Below are positions 47,968 through 59,101 of a stretch of 64,000 nt of DNA, one piece after another. Where the stretch lies: contig LNAC01000038.1 of assembly GCA_002007465.1 (NCBI GenBank), forward strand, positions 6,186,280 to 6,250,279, written 5' to 3'. Both the position numbers and the translations under genes were made by a program. The DNA is from Ailurus styani (taxonomy: Eukaryota > Chordata > Mammalia > Carnivora > Ailuridae). A model generated the notes under the pieces. It was not told where the DNA came from and did not search any database. It was given only the letters and a program-made list of their open reading frames with translations. Positions within the stretch are counted from its first letter, which is position 1. Each line of letters opens with the position of its first letter.

Positions 47968-48471
47968 TTAATTATCTTTTTAAATTGAAATATATTCAGT
48001 ACATAACATTTTATAAATTTAACATGCACAACATGTTAATGTCTTACATTTATATACTGTAATATGATTGCCATTGTAGTGATAATTAGCACCTTTATTA
48101 CATTTAATAATTATCTTTTTTTAGTGGTTGGGATAATTCTAGTCTCTTAGCAAGTTTGTTGATTATAATATAATATTGTTGTCTGTATTCACTATGCCAT
48201 GCAATAGATTTCTAAGGCTTATTATTTACTACTCATTTTAAGTTTTTACCCTTAAATGATATCTGCACTGTCCCCTACCCCGCCCTTTCCCTCATAACCA
48301 CCATTTTACTTTTTTCTATGACTTGGGCTTTTTAGGTTTCACATACAAGTGGCATCATCCAGTACATGTCTTCTCTGTTTGACTTATCTACTTAGCATAA
48401 AGTGCCAAGGCCTATCCATGTTGTTGAAAATGATAGAATGTCCTCCCTTCTCGTCGCTAAATAATATTCAG

Positions 48472-48518
<47 letters not shown>

Positions 48519-49099
48519 CCATTCTCTATCCATTCTTATTTATCCATTCATCTGTTGAGGGACACTTCCGTATCTTGGCTGTTATGAATAATGCCACAGT
48601 TAATATGGGAGTGCATGTATCTATTTGAGATCCTGATTTCACTTACTTTGGATAAATACCCAGAAATGAATTGCTAGGTCATATGTTAGATCTATGTTTA
48701 ACTTTTTGAGAACCTCCAAATTGTTTTCCATACTAGGTAAATCAATTTGCATTGATGATATTGGGAAAACTAGATAAACATATGTCTTACAACTCTCACA
48801 AAAATGAATTCAAAATGAATCAAAGACAGACATAAGGACTGATACTATAAAACTCCTAGAAGAAAATGTAAGGAAGAATCTCCTCAGCATTGGTCTTGGC
48901 AATAATTTTTTTGAATATGACACCAAAAGCACAAAAAACAAAAGCAAAAACCAACAGATGTGACTGCAACAAACTTAAAAGATCATGCACACAAAAAGAA
49001 ATAAGAAAATGAAAAGCAGCCTACAGTATAGAAGAAAAATTCAGCAAGTCATATATCAGAAAAAGTCTTAATAGCCAAAGAATAAAATTAATTATCTTT
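47968..49099 (-). mobile_element. Twin-primed (5'-inverted) LINE-1 with 12-bp TSD
   Basis: The 3' segment runs antisense from about 47980 to 48740: 3' UTR, then ORF2 end (TTTTTGAGAACCTCCAAATT, GTTTTCCATACTAGG). From about 48750 to 49087 the orientation flips: sense-strand ORF2 words appear (CATAAGGACTGATACTATAA, AAACTCCTAGAAGAAAATGT, GGTCTTGGCAATAATTTTTT, GCAAGTCATATATCAGAAAA), from an ORF2 stretch just upstream of where the 3' segment begins. TTAATTATCTTT flanks the whole unit at 47968-47979 and 49088-49099. This is one insertion with an inverted 5' part. Confidence 0.88.
48472..48517. repeat. (TG)n microsatellite inside LINE-1
   Basis: About 23 perfect TG units within the LINE-1 3' segment, at the position that reads CATTGTATATACC in the 54.2 kb copy. 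Confidence 0.97.
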
Positions 49100-50080
49100 G
49101 AAATGAAATCTTATAAAAGGGAAAAAGACTAGATACAATTGGAACTGTACTGTTGGGCAAGAAGAAAATAATTATAATCCTGTTGAAGTTAACTGAATTT
49201 TTATTCTCTTCCTTATTTTGTTTATTAAAGGAATTTTATTGTGAGGCTAGTTTGAATAATTTTTAGGCTGCTGGATATTTATTTTAATAATAGCTTAAAC
49301 AGAAATCACAATTATCTAGCAGTGAGTGAACAGCATTAACAAATCTGGGAATGTATGTTAAAGAGGTTGTTTTTTTTTTTTTAATAATGTCGCTCTTTGA
49401 AAGTAATAACAAAAGACATATTTTGGATCCAAAACGGATGCCTGTTTATTTTTTGTTAACAAAACAATCTAAGCATTTGGCATTTTCCCATGAATAATTG
49501 AAGAGTCAAGATACAAGATTAATATAAATGTTATGAACTAAAAACTAAATAAAAATGCCAACTTTTTATATTTATATCTTCATGTGTTCATTTGCATATA
49601 GTTCCTTAGCTGAGGAAGAATAAGTTAAGTGGTTATTGTGGGACTAAATGTGCTTGCACAGTTGAAGGAGGAGTTTACCATAATTGGTCACCAGTGATTA
49701 GTGTTACATCTGAGTTTGAAAAATTATTCCTTAGGAGAATATATTCAGGAATTTCAAGCTCTATTTTGTTTGTCTGTTTGTTACATATCAGAGAAGAGAG
49801 CTACATAACTTAAGCAGATGGATAGAAAAATCCCTATTAGCAGAGTGTTGTTTCAGAATGGATTTTACATCAGTTCATTAAGGCCGTTCTTGGTTCATTT
49901 CCATGATTCAGCTTGATTTGTGTGCTCAACACCAGCCCCTTGAAATAGAGAGCTCAAATTCTATTTAATGGGTGTTGTGGCAGAAGGAAGGGACGACATA
50001 TCTAAGCTCTGTACTGTCTTCCACTGGAAGACCTAGAATAAGGTATTCAGTGGTCAATGCTTATTTTAGTTCACACAAGG
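49100..50080. other. Unique sequence
   Basis: A T run at 49369-49382 and ordinary AT-rich DNA; no feature recognised. Confidence 0.45.
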
Positions 50081-50084
50081 CATT

Positions 50085-50800
50085 ATTAAAGAGTTACTGC
50101 ATGTCAGATGTTGACTAGTTCTGGGCATGCAACAATGAAAGAGGAGAAAAGACTTCTTCAATGAGACATAGAAATAATAAGCAAATAAATATAAAACATA
50201 TCAAGTAGTAATGTGTTGAAAAGGAAAGCAAGATGGAGGAATAGAATGTACAGGGATAACTCTTGTATGTTGGTGGGTCTACAAAAGACATGAATAAAAT
50301 GAAGTAAGCCACATAGATATATTGAAATGCGTATTTCAGAGAAACTGGCAAGTGTAAAGGCTTTGTGTTGGTAGTTTACATGGTGCGTACGAGGAGTGGA
50401 ATGAGGGAGTAGCAGGGGGCAAGAATGGAGAAGTTGCCATTTGGTAGAATTGCTTTTAATTGTATTCTAAGTGGAATAGCTAAGGAACCTTTGGATATTT
50501 GGTTAAAAGTGTCAAAATAAGATGTATGTTAAAAAATAAGTTGATGCTGAATAAGAACAGAATGGGGAATGGGAAGCAGGTGGATAGTGAGAAATAGGAA
50601 ACTGTTCCAGTGAACTAGGCAAGGGAGTGTGGCAGCGATGGACATTATGAACATTTTTTGAAAGCAGAGCCACCAGGACTTGCGTATAATTTGGAATATG
50701 AGAAAATTGAGGAGCCATGGTTTTGCCACTCTTTTTTGGCCTGATTATGTGTTATGGTTCATTTTACTGAGACAGAGAACTTAGACTGAGGTGTGTTTTA
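50085..50800 (+). repeat. Ancient mammalian interspersed repeat, copy 2
   Basis: Same word order as the 4.64-5.27 kb copy: GAGTTACTGCATGTCAGATG, a CAAGTGTAAAGGCTTTGTG segment, TTTAATTGTATTCTAAGTGG, then GGGAAGCAGGTGGATAGTGA, CCAGTGAACTAGGCAAGGGA, and a more 3' part absent from copy 1 (TTGAAAGCAGAGCCACCAGG, GAGGAGCCATGGTTTTGCC, TTTGGCCTGATTATG). Overlapping minus-strand frames at 50512-50729 are not genes. Confidence 0.6.
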
Positions 50801-51500
50801 AATGGTAGAGTGAATTACCAGCTTAGTTTTCTTAGGTAGGGATGGATTGAATAAGGATAGAGTTTTAATTTCCTCATAGTTATAATATGACTAAGCAGGG
50901 TATCCTTCAAATTCCTGGGCAAAGATAATCCAGTCAGTCTGTGGCCAGAGATTATGTAATATAATATAAATCACAGTATCCTTATACAATATGCAGAGCA
51001 TGAATATGCATGTGCACATACACACAAATATCAAGTCTACTTCTCTAGAAGGGGTCTTTGGTCATTTACCCCTAACATCCATGTGGAGGAATGAAGGACT
51101 GAATCACTATAGCTATATGTGATTTAACTCTTTCAAATAGGCAAATTGCAATAAAGTACAGTAATCAAAATAATTCTGTGTTTATCTATAATTGACTATT
51201 ATAGTGCTATCTCTGATTCACTTCATAGTCTTAGAAGCCATAGATGTTCTTACATCTATCCTTCTTAAAAGGAAAGGATAAATTGTTCTTTAAATATAAC
51301 ATCTTGCAAACACTGAGACTAGTTTTAAACCTGTCATAATCAATAAAAACTTTCCATGAGTAATTGTGATACTATCAGTTAACCACACTCTTTGAAAGGA
51401 AGTACTTGACCTAGACACTTCTTATAACCCTGAGTAAGACAAAAAGATATTTTTCTCAGATAGATAGTGTTTTAAAACATAGGTTCCTTCTTTGGCAATT
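50801..51500. other. Unique sequence
   Basis: Nothing recognised. Confidence 0.5.
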
Positions 51501-51517
51501 TATAAACTCAGTTTTTT

Positions 51518-51715
51518 TTAAAAGATTTTATTTATTCATTTGACAGAGAGAGAGAGATTACAAGTAGGCAGAGAGGCAGGCAGAGAGAGAGGAGAGAGGA
51601 AGAAGCAGGCTCCCTGCTGAGCAGAGAGCCGGATGCAGGCCTCGATCCCAGGACCCTGGGATCATGACCTGAGCCGAAGGCAGCGGCTTTAACCCACTGA
51701 GCCACCCAGGAGCCC
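51518..51715 (-). mobile_element. CAN-SINE, young subfamily, 16-bp TSD
   Basis: Minus-strand copy ending AGCCACCCAGGAGCCC. ATAAACTCAGTTTTTT at 51502-51517 is repeated at 51716-51731. Frames through it on both strands are SINE artefacts. Confidence 0.96.
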
Positions 51716-51960
51716 ATAAACTCAGTTTTTTGTTTCTGATACTGAATCTTTCTTCAATAATTGAAGCGTTCATCAAAATTACTTTGAAGACTATCACTTG
51801 GAAGCATTCTATAGGAACTTTGGACATGCAGACATGATCACTAAGCACCTTGGCCCCGATTCAGATTTTCTTCCTGCCCAATAAGTGTTTCAATAGCAAT
51901 CTCAGCTCCGAATTATTTAATCGAGCTGTCTTTATTACATTTTTTTACTTTAGGGTTTTT

Positions 51961-52363
51961 AAGATTTTATTTATTTATTTATCAGAGACTGGAAGAGAGC
52001 ACGAGAGAGAGCACACAAGCAGGGGGAGTGGCAGGCAGAGGGTGAGGCGCTGAGCAGGGAGCCCGATGTGGGACTCATTCCCAGGACCCTGGGATCAAGA
52101 CCAGAGCTGAAAGCAGACGTTTGGGCGCCTGGGTGGCTCAGTGGGTTAAAGCCTCTGCTTTCGGCTCAGGTCATGATCTCAGAGTCCTGGGATTGAGGCC
52201 TGCATCGGGCTCCCTGCTCAGCGAGGAGCCTGCTTCCCCGTCTCTCTCTCTGCCTGCCTCTCTGCCTCCTTGTGATCTCCCTCCCTCTGTGAAATAAATA
52301 AATAAAATCTTAAAAAAAAAAAAAAAGCAGATGTTTAACTGACTGAGCCATCCAGACGTCCCT
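51961..52363 (-). mobile_element. Older CAN-SINE split by a younger SINE (outer element)
   Basis: Minus-strand older copy: 51961-52122 (AAGATTTTATTTATTTATTT, CACACAAGCAGGGGGAGTGG, GGGATCAAGACCAGAGCTGA) continues after the inner SINE at 52324-52363 (GTTTAACTGACTGAGCCATC, CAGACGTCC). TTACTTTAGGGTTTTT at 51945-51960 is repeated exactly at 52365-52380. Confidence 0.94.
52123..52323 (+). mobile_element. Young CAN-SINE nested in the older one, opposite strand
   Basis: Full-length plus-strand copy from GGGCGCCTGGGTGG to AATAAATAAATAAAATCTT and its A run. Host SINE sequence AAAGCAGACGTTT (52110-52122) is duplicated at 52324-52336 with one C-to-T change. The two opposed SINEs form an imperfect inverted repeat. 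Confidence 0.95.
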
Positions 52364-52380
52364 GTTACTTTAGGGTTTTT

Positions 52381-53580
52381 AACCAAATAATTTTTGGCCT
52401 TGAGAGAATCCTCCCCAAAAAAGAGGAAAAAGAAAAAGAAAAACAAAAAACAAAACAAACAAAAAAAACCCCATATCCTTGAAACTAAATGATCTACATA
52501 AACAGTTTCAGGAGTCTTCCTTAAGGATGGAATAAAAAAGATTCAAAATTGTGGGGAAGGTACAGATAATTAAAAGGAAACTTCAAGGAAGATAATCCAG
52601 GAGTATTTCAAGTAATGCTCTAGGGTAGATCAACTATCCAAAGTAGGAAATATTATTCTCTTTTTTGTAAATGGGGTCAGATCTGAAAGGGACACTAATT
52701 GGAAAATTAAATTAGAATAGATAACTGCTAAGTGAGAAGATCTTCATCAAGTGACTCAATATTTTTAATAAGCACTAAAAGTTTAAAAAAATGTAAGAAA
52801 ATCAAAATAAACTTCACACTTCAAATAAAATTACTTACTGTTCTCTGAAAGAACACTGGATTGATTTATCTGCTGCCCTCTAAGAACTAGAAATCTCTGG
52901 ATATGGACACCTATAGAGACTACAAGCAGACACCTGTAGAGATTACAAGAAGAAAGGTCATTGGCAAAACTAATATTAACTATTAAGAAACAGGAAGATG
53001 GATGTTAAAAATTTGTAAAATAAGGCTGCTCTGTAGGAGAACTTGGCCCCTAACAATTTTGTTAGACTCCCTCTAAATTCCCAAAGGAAATTTTCTGTAA
53101 AATAGATGCACAAATACAGCTTTCTTATTGGCATGGTTGATATCCTACCCAACCACAAATACATTAATATCAGATCCCCTGAAATCCTAAAACCACTAGT
53201 GAGGTGGGAATGTTTGCCAATACTAAGTTCTTTCACATGTTCCTAACTGTATTCAAGACCATTACTGAAAAATACTCCTTTATTTTCTGTGACACACTTC
53301 TGTAGGTTTAATAGTGAATTAATTTACAAATGTAACTGCCAGATAAAATTCTCTGCAGGAAGAGTATTAATAGAATTTCAGACTTTTGTGTCCCCAAAAA
53401 ATCAATCTGACCTTGATATTTGTATCCATACATTGTGAATGTCTTAAGAAATAACCCAATAATTAAATATGAATTACAGAACCCCTACTCTCAAAAGAAT
53501 CTGTGATTGTAAGTGTCACATTTGGAGCAGAGTTTATTAGATTAGGTTGTCCTCAATTTTTATTATTATTATTTGTTTAT
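52381..53580. other. Unique sequence
   Basis: No gene or repeat recognised. An A-rich stretch lies at 52425-52470. Confidence 0.45.
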
Positions 53581-53589
53581 TTTATTTTA

Positions 53590-53795
53590 TTTTTTTTTTT
53601 TTTTTTTAAAGATTTTATTTATTCATTTGACACAGAGAGAGAGAGATTACAAGTAGGCGGAGAGGCAGGCAGAGAGAGAGGAGGAAGCAGGCTCCCTGCG
53701 GAGCAGAGAGCCCGATGCGGGCCTCGATCCCAGGACCCTGGGATCATGACCTGAGCCGAAGGCAGCGGCTTTAACCCACTGAGCCACCCAGGCGC
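53590..53795 (-). mobile_element. CAN-SINE, young subfamily
   Basis: Minus-strand copy with an 18-base T run, GAGCAGAGAGCCCGATGCGG and end GCCACCCAGGCGC. The right flank ATTTATTTGG matches the left ATTTTATTT-rich target only loosely. It is the last CAN-SINE in the window and lies about 40 bases from the LINE-1 3' end. Confidence 0.95.
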
Positions 53796-54146
53796 ATTTA
53801 TTTGGATAGCAAGGTAGAGATTTTATATTCTACAGTCTATTTTTTTCTTTTATTAACATATAATGTATTATTTGTTTCAGGGGTACAGGTCTGTGATTCA
53901 TCAGTCTTACACAATTCACAGCAGTCACCAGAGCACATACCCTCCCCAATGTCCATCATCCAACCACCCCATCCTTCCCCTCCAGCAAACCCTCAGTTTG
54001 GTTCCTGATATTAGGAGTCTCCTATGGTTTGTCTCCCTCTCTGGTTTTGTTTTGTTTCATTTTTTCCTCTCTTCCCCTATGACCCTCTGCCTTATTTCTC
54101 AAATTCCATGTATCAGTGAGATCATATGATAATTGTCTTTCTCTGA

Positions 54147-55022
54147 TTAACTTATTTCCCTTAGCATAATACCCTCTAGTTCCATCCATGTTGTTGCAAA
54201 TGGCAATATTTCATTTTGTGATGGCTGCATAATATTCCATTGTATATACCACATCTTCTTTATCCATTCATCTGTTGATGGACATTTGGGCTCTTTCCAT
54301 AGTTTGGCTATTATGGACATTGCTGCTATAAACATTGGGATGGACATGCCCCTTTGGATCACTACATTTATGTCTTTGAGGTAAATACCCAGTAGTACAA
54401 TTGCTGGGTTGTAGGGTAGCTCTATTTTCAACTTTTTGAGGAACCTCCATACTGTTTTCCAGAGTGGCTGTACCAGCTTGCATTCCCACCAACAGTGTAG
54501 GAGGGTTCCCCTTTCTCTGCGTCCTTGCCAACATCTGCTGTTTCCTGACTGGTTAATTTTAGCCATTCTGACTGGTGTGAGGTGGTATCTCACTGTGGTT
54601 TTGATTTGTATTTCCCTGATGCGGAGTGATGTTGAGCACTTTTTCATGTGTCTGTTGGCCATTTGGATGTCTTCTTTGCAGAAGTGTCTGTTCATGTCTT
54701 CTGCCCATTTCTTGATTGTATTATTTGTTCTTTGGGTGTTGAGTTTGATAAGTTGTTTATAGATTTTGGATACTAACCCTTTATCTGATATGTCATTTGC
54801 AAATATCTTCTTCCAAAGTTGTCTTTTGGTTTGTTGACTGTTTCCTTTGCTGTGCAAAAGCTTTTTATCTTGATGAAGTCCCAATAGTTCATTTTTGCCC
54901 TTGCTTCCCCTGCCTTTAGCGATATGTCTAGGAAGAAGTTGCTGTGACTGAGGTTGAAGAGGTTTCTGCTTGTTCTCCTCAATAATTCTGATGGATTCCT
55001 GTCTCACATTGAGGTTTTTCAT
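54147..55022 (-). pseudogene. LINE-1 ORF2 C-terminal remnant (291 codons)
   Basis: Part of the ORF2 replication protein (endonuclease plus reverse transcriptase) downstream of the catalytic domains. Recognisable words: [79 protein letters not shown] and TTWMELEGIMLREIS at the end. In the C-terminal cysteine motif the second cysteine position carries arginine ([10 protein letters not shown] instead of the usual CWxGCGEKG pattern). This is the longest open frame in the window, but it lacks the 5' two thirds of ORF2, so it is dead. Confidence 0.93.
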
Positions 55023-55188
55023 CCATTTTGAGTCTATTTTTGTGTGTGGTGTAAGGAAATGGCCTTTTCATTCTTTTGCACGTGGCTGTCCGCTTGTTGA
55101 AGAGACTGTCTTTTTTTCCAAGGGACATTCTTTATTGCTTTGTTGAAGATTTGTTGACCATAGAGTTGAGGGTCCATTTTTGGGTTCT

Positions 55189-55674
55189 CTATTCTGTTCC
55201 ACTGATCTGTGTGTCTGTTTTTGTGCCAGTACCATACTGGGGTATGATTACAGCTTTGTAATAGAGCTTGATGTCCAGAATTGTGATGACATCAGCTTTG
55301 GTTTTCTTTTTCAAAATTCCTCTGGCTATTCTGGGTCTTTTCTGGTTCCATACAAATTTTACGATTATTTGTTCCAGCTCTGTGAAAAAAGTTGATGGTA
55401 TTTTGATAAGGATTGCATTGCATGTGTAGATTGCTCTAGGCAGAATAGACATTTTCATAATATTTGTTCTTCCAATCCATGAGCATGGAACATTTTTCCA
55501 TTTCTTTGTGTCTTCTGCAATTTCTTTCTTGAGTATCCTGTAATTTTCTGAGTACAGATTCTTTGCCTCTTTGGTTAGGTTTATTGTGAGGTATATTATG
55601 GTTTTGGGTGCAGTTGTAAATGGGATCAACTCCTTAATTTCTTTCTTCTGTCTTGTTGGTATATAGACATGCAA
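55189..55674 (-). pseudogene. LINE-1 ORF2 remnant upstream segment (161 codons)
   Basis: ORF2 part just N-terminal of the 54147-55022 frame and separated from it by frameshift or stop changes. Words: [56 protein letters not shown]. Upstream of the start the frame continues to the junction as readable LINE-1 (a [19 protein letters not shown] segment) broken by a stop. Members of the family normally continue into [10 protein letters not shown], which is lost here by a frameshift near the frame's end. Confidence 0.92.
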
Positions 55675-55745
55675 CTGATTTCTATGCAGTGATTTTATAT
55701 CCTGCCACTTTACTGAATTCCTGTATGAGTTCTAGCAATTTTGGG

Positions 55746-56505
55746 GTGGAAACCTGAACAGACCCATAACAAGCAAGGAAATTGAAGCAGGAATCAAAAA
55801 TCTCCCAACAAACAAGAGCCCAGGGCTAGATGGCTTCCCAGGGGAATTCTACCAAACATTTAAAGAAGAATTAGTACATATTCTTCTGAAACTGTTCCAA
55901 AAAATAGAAATGGAAGGAAAACTTCCAAACTCATTTTATGAAGCCAGACAAAACCAAAGACCCCATCAAAAAGGAGAATTACAGAGCAATATACCTGATG
56001 AACATGGATGCAAAAATTCTCACCAAAATACCAGCCAGTAGGATCCAACAGTACATTAAAAGGATTATTCACCATGACCAAGTGGGATTTATTCCTGGGG
56101 TACATGGTTGATTCAACATCTGCAAATCAATCAGTGTGATACTATACATTAATAAAAGAAAGAACAAGAACCATATGATTCAGTAGATGCAGAAAAAAGC
56201 ATTTGACAAAGTACAGCATCCTTTTTTGATTAAAACTCTTTACAGTGTAAGGATTGAGGATACATACCACAGTATCATAAAAGCCATCTATGAAAAACCC
56301 ACAGTGAATATCAAACTGAGAGCTTTTCCCCTAAGGTCAGGAATACGGCAGGGATGTCATGTCCACTCTCACCATTGTTGTTCAACATAGTACTAGAAGT
56401 CCCAGCCTCAGCAATCAGACAACAAAAATAAATAAAAGGCATCTGAATGGGCAAAGAAGAAGTCAAGCTCTCACTCTTTGAGATGATATAATTTATGTGG
56501 AAAAC
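55746..56505 (+). pseudogene. Inverted LINE-1 ORF2 reverse transcriptase segment
   Basis: Sense-strand ORF2 from an [24 protein letters not shown] start, through [11 protein letters not shown] and RPISLMN-type sequence, to the region before the catalytic FADD motif. TCTCACTCTTTGAGATGATA shows the FADD codons with a two-base loss. The frame is broken several times; the piece at 56187-56390 keeps [15 protein letters not shown] and RSGIRQGC. It is the inverted 5' half of the 53.84-56.5 kb insertion. Confidence 0.9.
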
Positions 56506-56509
56506 TTTA

Positions 56510-59052
56510 TTATTCTTTAACTATATTTTATGTGTATGAACATTTAGGTCTTATTTTAGGAACATTAACTCAACAGCATGGCATACCTCAAGAACCCATT
56601 GCTTATCATAACCTTTCTCTTTATCCAAGGGCCAAAACATAGTCTCCTTGCCTCAGCACAGTTGCTTGCTGGTATAAAGTAAGCATATCATCTTCAGATT
56701 TTATAAAATCATTTGTGTATATAAAGGTATTTATTAAATAAAAACACCTGACATTTTTCACCTTGAGCAGATCATCATGCAGCAGACGTGGCTTTGACAA
56801 AAGCCCTTTTTAAAACGGTGTCATATAAAACAACGAAGAAATGTATAGAGAAATTCAAATATCTCAACATAGATGCATGGGATCTGTCCCAGTTTGAAAA
56901 CAAAATACTGGAAATGATCAGGTTGTAAAATCCACTGGGTAGCACCTGGAAAAGCCTGGTAGCATCAGATAATTTCATGGTTATTTTCTAAAATTCTCAT
57001 GAGACAACCTTTAACAACAGGAATAGAGTTGATATGATATTAAAGAAATGCCACTAGGGAAATTTTTTCTAAGTGAACAGATGATATGGCCAGTTCATGC
57101 ATCAATTGTATCTAATATAATTCTGAAAATAATGACAAAAGCAGAACATGGAAATTGCCCAGAGGGACACTTTTAGCACATCCAAATGGATTTTATACAA
57201 TTGCTTCCTCTGTGTCGTGAATATGATTATATGATATTGATAATGTTTTTTATTTTATGGGTATCTCACCTATATAAGTCTAAAGGTAATTCTTATGCTT
57301 TTTATTTTTCTTTATCTCAAGGTATCTAAGAGTTGGTCATTACAAATTTAGGGTAGACTTTGATAAATATTTTTCTCTTTCAATGTTCATGAAGATGACT
57401 GTGTACAAAGAATTATTACCAAGGGTTAGCAACATCTGCATTTTATATTGGTAAATCAAGGGACAAGTAACCATTGTATCTCTACCTGGTAAAAGATCAT
57501 TTGGAGATCATGGTTTAGGCCAGGAAGAATCTTCTGTGTCCTTCTGTGTACTCCCCTTTGAATCCGAATCTTCCAGGTACAAAGAGCACTATACCCTGAA
57601 TTATTCACCTAATTAGAGGAAGGGAAAAATAGAAAAGATGACAAAGAAGATGACCAGGCTTAAGTTAATGGAAAAAAACATACAGTCCTAAGAATATTTT
57701 GGCTTTTAATTTATCAGGTAAACTACTTTTTTTTTTTTTGAGAGAACCTAAAATGGAGTGTTCCCCCTAATATCTTTAGGTGTTCCTCCTGGGCATACAT
57801 TGCCAAGCTGTTTCTTTCATTTTAACATTTGATGATTGATTTTATTTTAATATTTATTTTAACATTTAATATTTAACAGCCAACCCCATATTCTGCATAC
57901 CAGCATATTTCAGGGTTAATCCTGGAACCAAACTTGATCCGTTAAAATTTAGCTGTTCTCTCAAGAACAGGAGTTTTCGCATTTCTATCATTGCTCACAG
58001 ACTTTTGAAATTGCTGTATTTTAGAAAAAAATATTTAATAACCTCAGGAAATGTTCACCATATATATAATGTGACACACACTATTATAGAAAATGTACGT
58101 ATAGTAAATATTCAGTGTTTAAAGTACGTGTGTGTGTGTCTGTGTAGGCCTAGGAAAATAACTAATAACAAACATCAAAACTTCAATAGTAAATATCCCC
58201 CCTGGAAGATAGTAATATAGTTGGCTTTTATTATATTACATATTTCTTGGGATCGCAGTTCTTCCATGCCTAGCATATATTGTTTTTATAAGTAGAAAAT
58301 GTAAATACATGTTATTTAAATTTAAGTGTAAAATGTGTCATAATGATTCTGAAGTATTTCAGGTTTATAAATTAATACATTTCTTTTCAATATTAAAGAA
58401 CTTATAAAATATTTAATATTTTACTATATTCTACAGCACAAGCAATTCTCAGTTCTAGCAAGTGGTTCTTTTATAGTGGAAAATAAAATAGAGGAAGATT
58501 TATGCAGTTTTGCCGCAACTTAAATACTAAAAGAGCAAAATGGAATATATTACCAGTTCCTAGTCAGCCAAAATTTAAACATACTGTTTAAAAGCTTTAT
58601 TTTACTTACTTTGTTGTTGAACTGGAATTTATATATATGTAGATGGGAAGCGTTAGAAATATCACCAGAGTAAACATTCTCTTATTAGGAAAACCTTAGG
58701 GTTAAAGTCCAGGTAATATTTTCTAATGAAAATTATTGTTACATAAATTATTATGTGTGAATATTTTATTTGTATCAGAGTATACAGTTAACTATAAAAA
58801 TAAAACATTAAAAATGAATCTGAATTTCTATATGGCATGATATGCATTTTACTAATTTAAAATGTTATCAATTAATGTACATTTACAGATTATCTAATAA
58901 CTTGAAAAAGTTTACTCAAACATTTTTCTAAAGTATGAATTACTAGCTTTGTGAGAGGCATTTAAAAGTGTGAGTTTTGGATATTTATGTATGTTGTGTG
59001 GTTGTAGAGAGAGAGGGTGGCGAGTGAGAGAGGCAGAGAGAGAAGAAATACT

Positions 59053-59101
<49 letters not shown>

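Larger units (their letters stand above)
53840..56505 (-). mobile_element. Twin-primed (5'-inverted) LINE-1, 2.7 kb
   Basis: From 53840 to about 55745 the element is antisense: T-rich tail, 3' UTR (GTACAGGTCTGTGATTCATC), then about 1.6 kb of ORF2. At about 55745 the orientation flips, and 55746-56505 carries sense-strand ORF2 (reverse transcriptase part). Its last words correspond to the FADDM/YMEN region, next to where the antisense segment resumes in LINE-1 order. This is the expected product of twin priming. Flanks (TTTTATATTCTACAGTCTATTTT region, and TTTATTATTCTTTAACTATATTTT region) give a plausible diverged target-site duplication. Confidence 0.9.

Noticed and set aside
5549..53795. SINE heads as functional tRNA-Lys genes
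   Set aside because: The heads are tRNA-derived and may keep promoter-like boxes, but they lack an intact cloverleaf and continue into CT-rich SINE sequence and an A-rich tail.
54268..54534. 88-codon minus-strand frame
   Set aside because: It is an alternative frame of the LINE-1 ORF2 C-terminal region and overlaps the true ORF2 frame.
54436..54762. 108-codon plus-strand frame
   Set aside because: It is the antisense shadow of LINE-1 ORF2, whose coding strand here is minus.
53840..56505. Endogenous retrovirus
   Set aside because: The coding words are LINE-1 ORF2, the unit ends in an A-rich tail, and no long terminal repeats flank it.
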